From contig CAQVQZ010000065.1 of NCBI GenBank assembly GCA_948902155.1, positions 1 through 10,195 of the forward strand: a DNA stretch of 10,195 nt, given 5' to 3'. Origin of the DNA: an uncultured Oscillibacter sp. GTDB lineage: Bacteria; Bacillota_A; Clostridia; Oscillospirales; Oscillospiraceae. The translations under genes were made by a program, and so were the position numbers. The notes below the pieces were generated by a model. It was not told the origin of the DNA and made no database searches. It saw only the letters and a list, made by a program, of their open reading frames with translations. Position 1 is the first letter of the stretch. Each line of letters begins with the position of its first letter. This document shows, piece by piece, positions 1 to 7,260 of this stretch.

Positions 1-1212
1 ATAGATTTTGTTCAGCTCATCCAGCAGGGGGGCCTTCCACTTGGGACGGGCGGGGTTGTTGACGCTCTGGATGCCGTAATCAAACTGTTCGTTGAGGACT
101 TCCAGGTCCAGGTCGTAGCCCGCGTTGGAGAAGGCGTCGAAATAAGCCTGCTCGGTGCCGTCATAGGCGGAGATGGCCGCGCCGTAGCTGCTGGCGATGT
201 TCTGGGCCTCCTCGGTGCCGAAGAACTTCAGCACGTCCAGAGTGGCCTCCAGGTTCTTGCCCCTAGCGGCGGTGGAGTAGCACAGGCCGTTGGAGATGGT
301 GGCCCGTCCGTCGCCGGAGACGGGGTCCGGGCACTTGGGCAGCCGGGCGATGTCCCACTTGCCCTGCATGTCGGGGAAGCTGGTCACGTCGTTCCACAGG
401 TTCCAGTTGCCCTCCAGGAACATGGCGCCCATCTCGGAGAAGAACGCGGTCTGGGGAACCGTCTCGGCGAAGTAGGTCTGGTCCGGGCACCAGTCGGTCT
501 TCTGGAGGTCGATGTAGAACTTCATGGCCTTCCGGGTGCCCTCCTGGTCGAAGCCGCCCTGGGTCTTGTCCTCGGTGAGGATGCAGCCGCCGGCCTGATA
601 GACGAAGTTCCAATAGCCCATCTGGTCGTCGTTGTAGGCCATGAAGCCGTACTTGCCGGTGGCCTGGTGAATTTTCTCGGAAGCCGCCACCATGTCGTCC
701 CAGGTCCAGTTCTCGTCGGGGTAGGAAACGCCTGCGGCGTCGAACATCTCCTTGTTATAGGCCAGGACGATGTTGTCCTTGTCCTTGGGCACGCCGTACA
801 TCCGTCCGTCGATGCCCTGGGCGTTGCCCCGGGAGATTTCGGAGAAATGCGCCTCATAGTAATTGGGGTCCACGTCGTCGTAGAGGTTGGTGACGTCCGC
901 CAGGATGCCGAACTCCGTGTAGTACAAAATCTGGTTCGTGTGCATCCAGAAGATGTCCGGCATGGTGTTGGATTCGGCGGCGGCCTCCAGCTTGGTCCAG
1001 TACTCGTTCCAGCTGGTGACCTGCACGTCAATGACAACATCGGGGTTCTGGGCCGTGTAGGCGTCGCAGATGGCCACCATGCTGTCCCGCTGGTAGACGT
1101 CCCAGATCTGGAACGTCAGATGGGTTTTGCCATCGGCGGCGCCGCAGCCGCACAGGCTGAGCAGCAGCGTGAGGGCCAGAGCGATGGCAGTGACGCGGGG
1201 GATTCTTTTCAT
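1..1212 (-). CDS. Extracellular sugar-binding lipoprotein of an ABC importer (SBP family 1), 3' end cut by window edge
   Basis: The frame is open from an ATG at 1212 to base 1, giving 404 codons without a stop; family members are usually about 420-450 residues, so only a short C-terminal piece is missing. The N-terminus is a lipoprotein signal peptide: MKRIPR, a hydrophobic run (ALALTLLLSL), then C21-G-C23-G. The L-C-G-C context favours Cys23 as the lipidated residue. The mature part has the look of MalE/UgpB-type proteins: 'DVYQRD..VAICDAYTAQNPDVVIDVQ', 'SWNEYWTKLEAAAES', 'PDIFWMH', 'YGVPKD', 'LAYNKEMFDAAGV' and 'WTWDDMVAASEKI'. A ribosome binding site GAGGAG (1220-1225) lies 7 bases before the start. 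The protein would sit on the outer face of the membrane and deliver an oligosaccharide to two permeases, likely encoded just left of the window. The ligand cannot be read from the sequence; a galactoside is inferred from the nearby GH42 gene. Confidence 0.93.
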   Translation of the reverse strand, partial: MKRIPRVTAIALALTLLLSLCGCGAADGKTHLTFQIWDVYQRDSMVAICDAYTAQNPDVVIDVQVTSWNEYWTKLEAAAESNTMPDIFWMHTNQILYYTEFGILADVTNLYDDVDPNYYEAHFSEISRGNAQGIDGRMYGVPKDKDNIVLAYNKEMFDAAGVSYPDENWTWDDMVAASEKIHQATGKYGFMAYNDDQMGYWNFVYQAGGCILTEDKTQGGFDQEGTRKAMKFYIDLQKTDWCPDQTYFAETVPQTAFFSEMGAMFLEGNWNLWNDVTSFPDMQGKWDIARLPKCPDPVSGDGRATISNGLCYSTAARGKNLEATLDVLKFFGTEEAQNIASSYGAAISAYDGTEQAYFDAFSNAGYDLDLEVLNEQFDYGIQSVNNPARPKWKAPLLDELNKIY

Positions 1213-1311
1213 AACTCCACTCCTCTGCTAGAAAATTTCGCGCGGTTCGTGTACACTACCCAAAATGATAATACCTTCCAGCCCCATCTGTAAATGGACG
1301 GGATTTTAAGG

Positions 1312-1372
1312 AATATACCCAAATGCTAGAAACGACGCTTTAAGCGCTAATCGGTTAGCATTTGGGTATATT
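1312..1372. repeat. Nested inverted repeat in the regulatory gap before the sugar-binding protein gene
   Basis: Two perfect 17-base arms face each other, 1312-1328 and 1356-1372 (core ATACCCAAATGCTA / TAGCATTTGGGTAT), around a 27-base centre. The centre holds its own symmetric element, CGCTT-T-AAGCG at 1336-1346. A second possible hairpin, GCTAA-TCGG-TTAGC (1346-1359), competes for part of the right arm. A T6A6 palindrome (1371-1382) follows at once. The gap between the two minus-strand genes (1213-1497) is AT-rich and otherwise holds no credible gene. On the plus strand the arm runs into TTTTTT, terminator-like, but no plus-strand gene lies upstream; on the minus strand no T-tract follows. 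An operator for the binding-protein gene, or a leader-RNA structure if transcription starts upstream of it, are the likeliest roles. The symmetry is seen directly; the role is inferred. I could not identify a convincing -35/-10 pair for the binding-protein gene in this gap. Confidence 0.8.
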
Positions 1373-1497
1373 TTTTAAAAAATTCATTAGATTCTACTAG
1401 ATATAGGAGATATAATTTGTACAAAGCGGCAATTCCAGAAGCTATTTCCAAAGATTGCCAGAAAGAAGTGCAGAAACCCTCTTGTCAATTTTTGGCA

Positions 1498-2364
1498 TTA
1501 TATGCCATAATGCGGGATATTCCCTACCGGCCGGCGGGGAGCGGACTCCAGAAATTCGGAGGGGGAGAGCCCGGTCTCCCGGCGGAAGACCTTGGCGAAG
1601 TAATTCGCGTTGGCGAAGCCGGAGGCTTCGGCCACGTAGCCGATGGTGGTGTCCGGGTCCCGCAGCAAAAGCTTTGCGAACTCGATGCGGACGCGGGTGA
1701 TGTATTTCCCCGGCGAGACGCCGGTTTTTTTCGTAAAGACCCGTCCCAGATGGGCGGCGGAGACCTCCAGCCGCTCGGCCAGGTCCTCCAGCCCCTCCAG
1801 GAAGGCGAATTCCTCCTGAATGATGGCCACCGCCGCCTCCACCAGGGGGGACCCGGCGTCGGGCCGGTAATAGGCGGGCTGGACCCGGAGCTTCATCAGC
1901 ATGGAGTAGGCCAAAGCGGACGCGTCGCTGCCGGAGACCTCCTTCTGCTCGTCGTCCAGCACGGCCAGGGCCATGGCGGCCTCCCGGACCGCCGCCGCCC
2001 CGGCGGGGAAGAACGCGCCGCCCTTCCCCAGGAGCCCGTCCAGCAGCCGGGGAATCAAATCCCCCTGGAGCCGCATGAGGAAATACAGCCCGTCGGACAC
2101 GGCTTGCAGCGTGTAGTTCCCCGGACTCTCCAGCATGCACGCCTGTCCGGGGTCCAGCAGGTTGTAGTGGTCGTAGGCGGAAAGGGTCAGGTTGCCCTGG
2201 ACGTTGGCGGCGAGGATATAGTCCCCGGTCTGGCCGAAGCCGGTGAGCCGGTCCCCGGCGGAGAGGGGGAGGATTTGAACAAAGGGCAGGACCAGCAGCC
2301 CCTGGACGGCGCCGTCAGGGGCTGTTGGCCGGATGTCACGTTTTTCATTTGGACGAAGGGACAT
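1498..2364 (-). CDS. AraC-family transcriptional regulator
   Basis: A 288-residue protein with the usual AraC layout. The N-terminal half (about 15-120) is a poorly conserved region probably forming the cupin-like sugar-sensing and dimerisation domain. The C-terminal 110 residues carry the two helix-turn-helix units: first at about 193-213 (LEDLAERLEVSAAHLGRVF followed by KKTGVSPGKYI), second at about 241-264 (IGYVAEASGFANANYFAKVF), ending in the family hallmark RRETGLSPSEF. The start ATG at 2364 is preceded by GGAGG (2371-2375) at a 6-base distance. The gene lies between a sugar ABC ATPase and a sugar-binding protein on the same strand and most likely controls one or both, plus the divergent GH42 unit. 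A strong terminator separates it from the ATPase gene. I see no clear promoter in the short gap, so it may depend on partial read-through or on a weak promoter. Confidence 0.93.
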   Translation of the reverse strand: MSLRPNEKRDIRPTAPDGAVQGLLVLPFVQILPLSAGDRLTGFGQTGDYILAANVQGNLTLSAYDHYNLLDPGQACMLESPGNYTLQAVSDGLYFLMRLQGDLIPRLLDGLLGKGGAFFPAGAAAVREAAMALAVLDDEQKEVSGSDASALAYSMLMKLRVQPAYYRPDAGSPLVEAAVAIIQEEFAFLEGLEDLAERLEVSAAHLGRVFTKKTGVSPGKYITRVRIEFAKLLLRDPDTTIGYVAEASGFANANYFAKVFRRETGLSPSEFLESAPRRPVGNIPHYGI

Positions 2365-2411
2365 ACGAAACCTCCGTGCTCATACGATTCTCAAGGAGCC
2401 GGGAAAGCGCG

Positions 2412-2455
2412 AAAAAGGGGAGCGGACGGAAAATCTCAGATTTCCACCGCTCCCC
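2412..2455 (-). terminator. Intrinsic terminator of the ABC ATPase gene
   Basis: Read on the minus strand, GGGGAGCGG (2455-2447) pairs perfectly with CCGCTCCCC (2425-2417). An inner GGAAATC/GATTTTCC pairing extends the stem, and TTTTT (2416-2412) follows directly. It begins 11 bases after the TGA of the ATPase gene and ends 47 bases before the AraC start, so it should separate the two transcripts. Confidence 0.9.
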
Positions 2456-2466
2456 ACTCTGCCGTC

Positions 2467-3558
<1,092 letters not shown>

Positions 3559-3588
3559 AGGGAACTCCTCCTCAGTGATTTTGGCACA

Positions 3589-3617
3589 AGAATAGCATGG
3601 CTTTTTCAAGAAGGCAA
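3589..3617 (-). promoter_or_regulatory. Predicted sigma-A promoter of the ABC ATPase gene
   Basis: On the minus strand, -35 TTGCCT (3617-3612), a 17-base spacer and -10 TATTCT (3594-3589), the latter preceded by TGC, making an extended -10 box. The start codon lies about 30 bases beyond the -10, with the ribosome binding site between. It faces away from the promoter at 3711-3739. Confidence 0.7.
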
Positions 3618-3710
3618 GGGTAAATTCCCGACTCCCTCGGTAAAAAACCGGCATCCCTGGCGGTATTTGGAAAATCTGGAAAAATTATCATGCAGCCGCA
3701 ATTCTCGCCC

Positions 3711-3739
3711 TTGCGCCGGGAAAGAGAGTGTGATATAGT
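3711..3739 (+). promoter_or_regulatory. Predicted sigma-A promoter of the DUF624-GH42 unit
   Basis: -35 TTGCGC (3711-3716), a 17-base spacer and -10 TATAGT (3734-3739), with TGA directly before it as an extended -10. The start codon of the DUF624 gene follows 33 bases later. The roughly 90 bases between this -35 and that of the divergent ATPase promoter contain a tandem TGGAAAA (3668-3674 and 3677-3683) and a CGGT-AAAAA-ACCG hairpin (3639-3651), possible regulator sites. Confidence 0.7.
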
Positions 3740-3772
3740 GATATTCCAAAAACCGTCCAGGAGGAATCGGGT

Positions 3773-4447
3773 ATGTTTTTTCGAAAAGACTACGCCGTGC
3801 CGGGCCCCGGCGTGGACCCGGACGAGCCGGAGAAGACCGGCCTGTCCCGCCTCGCGGAAATCCTCTCCGTGGAGTGCGTGACGCTGGTAAAGCTGAACCT
3901 TCTGTTTCTCGCGGCCAGCCTGCCGCTGGTGACGCTGCCCCCGGCGCTGTACGCCATGAACCGGGTGGTGCGGATGATGATTCTGGACCAGCCCGTGACC
4001 CTGGGGTATCACTACAAAGCGGCCTTCAAATCCGGCTGGAAGCGGGGCTGGGCGGCCTTTCTGATCGTGGCGGTCCCCCTGTCCCTGTCCCTGTGCGGCA
4101 TGTGGTTCTACCTGAGCCGGGCCATGGCCCAGCCGGTGCTGTTTCTGCCCTTCATGCTGTGCTCCACGGTGTTTCTCCTGACCCTCCTGGCCTCCACGTA
4201 TTTTTACGGTCTCCTGACCACGGGCCGGAGCGTCCGGGAGTGCCTGCGCCTGGCGCTGATCCTAGGGGCGGGGAGACCCTTCCGGGCGGTGCTGGCGGCG
4301 CTGTCGGTGTACGGGATGCTGGTGTTCGCGGTGCTGGAATTTCCCCTCAGCGGCATCTACCTGCTGCTGGTGGGCTTCACCGCCCCTTGTCTGCTGGGCG
4401 GGTTCTTCATTCGGACGGTCATCAAACAACTGGAGGAGAGGAGCTGA
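3773..4447 (+). CDS. DUF624 (YesL-like) integral membrane protein
   Basis: A 224-residue membrane protein. After a polar N-terminus come about five hydrophobic segments, at roughly 38-58, 92-113, 122-147, 172-188 and 191-212. The second half of segment one with 'LPLVTLPPALYAMNRVVRMM' and the following 'YHYKAAFKSGWKRGWAAFLI' match the pattern of DUF624/YesL proteins, where small 'F(K)..W..G' stretches follow the first helix. These proteins are typically encoded beside sugar ABC importers and glycoside hydrolases in Firmicutes (YesL lies in the rhamnogalacturonan region of Bacillus subtilis). Their biochemical role is unknown; an accessory function in transport or sensing is a guess from context. 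The start ATG has AGGAGG (3759-3764) 8 bases upstream. The gene ends 5 bases before the GH42 start and shares its promoter, so the two are surely co-transcribed. Confidence 0.85.
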   Translation: MFFRKDYAVPGPGVDPDEPEKTGLSRLAEILSVECVTLVKLNLLFLAASLPLVTLPPALYAMNRVVRMMILDQPVTLGYHYKAAFKSGWKRGWAAFLIVAVPLSLSLCGMWFYLSRAMAQPVLFLPFMLCSTVFLLTLLASTYFYGLLTTGRSVRECLRLALILGAGRPFRAVLAALSVYGMLVFAVLEFPLSGIYLLLVGFTAPCLLGGFFIRTVIKQLEERS

Positions 4448-4452
4448 CGGAT

Positions 4453-6405
4453 ATGTGGCTGGGCGTGGACTACTACCCCGAGCAGTGGGCCCCGGAGCGG
4501 ATGGACGAGGACCTGGATACCATCGCGGACCTGGGCTGTAATGTCATCCGCATTGCGGAATTTGCGTGGCACCTGATGGAGCGGACGGAGGGGGCCTATG
4601 ACTTCTCCTTCTTCGACACGGTCATTGCCAAGGCGAAGCAGCGAAACCTGAAAATCATCTTAGGTACTCCCACGGCGGCCATCCCGGCGTGGCTGGCGAA
4701 AAAGCATCCGGATATCCTCTCCGAGTTTGAGGGAGGCCGGAAACGGGCCTACGGCGGGCGGCACGTGTGCTGTTACAACAGCCCGGTCCTGTACGAGTAT
4801 TCGGAAAAGATCATCCGCCAAATGGCGGCGCATTACAAGGACGAGCCCCAGGTCATTGCCTGGCAGGCGGACAACGAGCTGGGCCACGAGGGCAGCGACC
4901 TGTGCTGGTGTCCCCGGTGCCGGACGGCCTTCCGGCGGTATTTGTCAGAGAAGTTCCACGGGAATATCAACGCCCTGAACGAAACCTATGGAACCGCCTT
5001 CTGGTCCCAGGAGTACAACGATTTCGATGAGATCCCCCTGCCGGAGGAGACCATCACCACCCACAACCCGGCCCTCCGCCTGGACTGGGAGCGCTTCCGC
5101 AGCAAGAGCATCGAGGACTTCCTGGCCTTCCAGGTCCGGCTCCTGAAAGAGATCATCCCCAACGCCGTCGTCATCCACGACTTCCCCGGCGGCGGGCTGG
5201 ACAAGCACGTGGACTACTCCGCCGCCGCCCGCCCCCTGGATATCGCGGCGTATAACAACTACCCCGTCTGGGGCGGGCAGAAGGACCCCCTCCCGCCCCA
5301 TGAAATCGCCTTTGAACTGGACTACATCCGGGGCCTGAAGCGCCAAAACTTCTGGATTACGGAGGCCATCATGGGGGCCCAGGGCCACGATGTGACGGGC
5401 TTCCTCCCCCGGCCCAACCAGGCCAAGCTCTGGTCCTACCAGGCCATGGCCCACGGCTGCGAGGCCATGCTGTACTTCCGCTTCCGGGGCGCGGCCAAGG
5501 GCGCGGAGCAGTTCTGCTACGGCGTTCTGGACGCGGACAACCGCCGGGGCCGGAAGTTCCAGGAAGTCCAAAGCTTCTTCGCGGACGTCCGCCAATACGA
5601 GGCGGAGCTGACCGCCCCCATCCGCAGCGAGATCGCCCTGGTCTATGATTACGACTCCCTGGCGGCGTTCCGCATCCAGCGCCAGAGCGTTCTCCTGGAC
5701 AGCCACGGGGAGATGAAGAAGCTCTATAAACCCTTCTACGACCGAAACCTTTCGGTGGACGTCCTCCCGGCCTCGTCGGACCTGACGGGCTACCGGGTGG
5801 TCCTGGCTCCTCAGCTGCTGCTGGTGAAGCCGGACTTCCAAACCCAGGCCCGGGCCTTCGTGGAGCGGGGCGGCACGCTGGTGCTGACCTACCGCACGGC
5901 GGTAAAGGACGCGGACAACAACCTGCCCCTGGATGAAACGCCCCCGGCAGGCTTCCGGGACCTGACCGGCGTAACGGTGGAGGAAACGGAGAGCCTACAG
6001 GAACTGGAGGCGTTCCCCCTCCTGGGCGAAGGCCCCTTCACAGGCCGGACGGGCCGTGGCGGAATCTTCCGGGACATGCTGTCGGTCCAGGACGCGGAAG
6101 TGCTGTGCCGCTACGGCGATTTCTTCTACCAGGACCGCGCCGCCGTGACCCGCCGCCGCCATGGCCGGGGGACGGTGTACTACCTGGGCTGCGCCCTGGA
6201 CGAAGCAACTTTGAACACCGTAACGGACGAAATCCTGCAAAGCGCCCATATCGAACCGGACCCCGCTTTGATGCAGGAGGGCGTAGAGACGGTGACCCGC
6301 GGCGGCGAATCAAAGATTCGCATTTATCTGAACCACACCCCCCACGCCGTCCAAACCTCCGCCGGCCCCCTGACCCCCTACGGCTGTCACATCCAGCGCC
6401 TCTAG
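4453..6405 (+). CDS. Beta-galactosidase, glycoside hydrolase family 42
   Basis: A 650-residue GH42 enzyme with the full three-domain layout. The TIM barrel covers about 1-375, starting 'MWLGVDYYPEQW' and 'VIRIAEFAWHLMERTEG'. The acid/base residue is Glu142 in 'AWQADNELGH'; the nucleophile is Glu304 in 'NFWITEAIMG'. A trimerisation domain follows (about 385-590, with 'LVLAPQLLLVKPDF' and 'FVERGGTLVLTYRTA'), then a small beta domain to the end. Cys107, Cys151, Cys153 and Cys156 match the zinc-binding cysteine cluster known in Thermus A4 beta-galactosidase. There is no signal peptide, so it acts in the cytoplasm on imported galactosides. The frame is open further upstream (from 3874), but the ATG at 4453 fits the family N-terminus and has AGGAG (4439-4443) 9 bases before it, inside the end of the DUF624 gene. 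Aryl- or oligo-galactosides are likelier substrates than lactose for many family members; the actual substrate is not readable. Confidence 0.96.
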   Translation: MWLGVDYYPEQWAPERMDEDLDTIADLGCNVIRIAEFAWHLMERTEGAYDFSFFDTVIAKAKQRNLKIILGTPTAAIPAWLAKKHPDILSEFEGGRKRAYGGRHVCCYNSPVLYEYSEKIIRQMAAHYKDEPQVIAWQADNELGHEGSDLCWCPRCRTAFRRYLSEKFHGNINALNETYGTAFWSQEYNDFDEIPLPEETITTHNPALRLDWERFRSKSIEDFLAFQVRLLKEIIPNAVVIHDFPGGGLDKHVDYSAAARPLDIAAYNNYPVWGGQKDPLPPHEIAFELDYIRGLKRQNFWITEAIMGAQGHDVTGFLPRPNQAKLWSYQAMAHGCEAMLYFRFRGAAKGAEQFCYGVLDADNRRGRKFQEVQSFFADVRQYEAELTAPIRSEIALVYDYDSLAAFRIQRQSVLLDSHGEMKKLYKPFYDRNLSVDVLPASSDLTGYRVVLAPQLLLVKPDFQTQARAFVERGGTLVLTYRTAVKDADNNLPLDETPPAGFRDLTGVTVEETESLQELEAFPLLGEGPFTGRTGRGGIFRDMLSVQDAEVLCRYGDFFYQDRAAVTRRRHGRGTVYYLGCALDEATLNTVTDEILQSAHIEPDPALMQEGVETVTRGGESKIRIYLNHTPHAVQTSAGPLTPYGCHIQRL

Positions 6406-6459
6406 ACCGCCCCGCCGCCGCAGAAAAAACGATTTTCCATACACAAAAATCCAAACAAA

Positions 6460-6504
6460 GCCCCTTTCCCCGCCGTGTTCAACACCGCCGGGAAAGAGGC
6501 TTTT
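6460..6504 (+). terminator. Hairpin after the GH42 gene, probable terminator
   Basis: GCC-C-CTTTCCC (6460-6470) pairs with GGGAAAG-A-GGC (6490-6500) with one mismatch, followed by TTTT (6501-6504). The loop holds a further GTGTT-C-AACAC pairing. It lies 54 bases after the GH42 stop. On the minus strand the same stem is followed by TTTG TTTGG, so it may stop transcription in both directions between the converging units. The short T-run makes it moderate rather than strong. Confidence 0.6.
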
Positions 6505-6601
6505 CCTCCATCCGTTCTCCTGTGCCTTCTAGATCAATAACCACCCCTGCTCCCCACATAAAGATACGAGCAGGAGCGCGCACGAAAACCTGCCCCCTTT
6601 C

Positions 6602-6627
6602 AAAAAAGGTGGCGGCCCATAGGGCCG
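6602..6627 (-). terminator. Probable terminator of the cca-DUF3795 unit
   Basis: On the minus strand CGGCCC-TAT-GGGCCG (6627-6613) forms a 6-bp all-GC stem; TTTTTT follows after five bases (6607-6602). It lies 45 bases after the TAG of the DUF3795 gene. The gap between stem and T-tract weakens the call. Directly upstream is a perfect 12-base palindrome GGAAAATTTTCC (6627-6638). The rest of the 6406-6672 gap holds one more inverted repeat (CCTGCTC 6546-6552 / GAGCAGG 6568-6574) and no gene that I can support. Confidence 0.5.
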
Positions 6628-6672
6628 GAAAATTTTCCCCCATCGAGGCCCGCCCCGCGCCAAAGAATTTCC

Positions 6673-7260
6673 CTAAGAGTGGAAGACCGGAGCTTGAAGA
6701 GAGCACCCTCGTTCCCCTCTCTTCGCCTTCTTCCGCAGCTTCAGCACAACCCCCTCCCGTTCCGCCGCCGCCCGAATCCGCGCGGCCACCCGCTCCCCCC
6801 GCTCCTTCAAAGGCAGCTCCGCCAAATCCTCAGCCTCCGCCTGCACGGCCCGAAGCGCCTCCAGAGAGAGCAGATTCGCCGCCAGGCAAAACAGCGTCTT
6901 CCGCCGCCCGTCGTTGCACCGCTCCCATAAAAACCGCAGAATCTCCCGCCGCTCCAGCACCCCGGCGCGGTAAGCCTCCGGCCCGGCGCTCCGGGCCTTT
7001 TCCATGTCCGCCCGCCGGTTCCGGTGGCTGATGAAGGAATCGTATTCATCAATCCCATCGTAATTCCCGCAGGGAAACTCCCCGCACTGGAAGCAGTATT
7101 CCGGTCCCCCGTGCTCCAGCCCGCACCGTGCAATCCGGCAGGATTGGTTCCCCTCTCCGCCGCCGCAGCCGGGGCAGTGCCCGCCCAGCTGCATGGGACA
7201 CAGCCCGCAGTTCAGCCCGCAGAGGGAAAACAGCAAATCCTCCCGCGCAAAGCCCTTCAT
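6673..7260 (-). CDS. DUF3795 domain protein, cysteine-rich
   Basis: A 195-residue protein of unknown function. The N-terminal 64 residues carry ten cysteines (C14, C18, C21, C29, C32, C41, C46, C56, C59, C64), including 'CGLNCGLCPMQ', 'HCPGCGGG' and 'YCFQCGEFPC'. This is the pattern of DUF3795 proteins, widespread in Clostridia and methanogens, and suggests bound zinc or iron-sulfur. The rest (about 70-195) is charged and helical with many Glu/Arg, ending in a Lys/Arg-rich stretch (LKLRKKAKRGER), which could contact nucleic acid. There is no signal peptide or membrane segment. The start ATG (7260) overlaps the TGA of the upstream cca gene as ATGA, so translation is probably coupled; an AGGGGG (7267-7272) precedes it. 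Identification as DUF3795 is by motif recognition and is fairly sure. The function is not known, and any link to tRNA biology is only an inference from the pairing with cca. Confidence 0.85.
   Translation of the reverse strand: MKGFAREDLLFSLCGLNCGLCPMQLGGHCPGCGGGEGNQSCRIARCGLEHGGPEYCFQCGEFPCGNYDGIDEYDSFISHRNRRADMEKARSAGPEAYRAGVLERREILRFLWERCNDGRRKTLFCLAANLLSLEALRAVQAEAEDLAELPLKERGERVAARIRAAAEREGVVLKLRKKAKRGERGCSLQAPVFHS

Noticed and set aside
1336..1350. Catabolite control (cre) site around AAGCGCTAA
   Set aside because: Lacks the flanking TG...CA bases of the cre consensus; at most a LacI-like core.
1483..1488. TTGACA on the minus strand just after the AraC stop codon, as a -35 box for the binding-protein gene
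   Set aside because: No acceptable -10 box lies 16-18 bases downstream, so the match alone is not enough.
1493..1513. GCATTA / TAATGC inverted repeat at the end of the AraC gene as a terminator
   Set aside because: Short, AT-rich stem partly inside the coding sequence and without a following T-tract.
4945..5841. 298-codon minus-strand frame within the GH42 gene
   Set aside because: Antisense shadow of the catalytic barrel of GH42; no domain and no ribosome site.
6479..6706. 75-codon minus-strand frame in the convergent gap
   Set aside because: It runs through both predicted terminator hairpins and into the end of the DUF3795 gene in another frame; no ribosome site and no recognised family. 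I treat the gap as non-coding.
6105..7031. 308-codon plus-strand Pro/Arg-rich frame
   Set aside because: Overlaps the GH42 end and the DUF3795 gene in other frames; composition is that of a GC-rich shadow.
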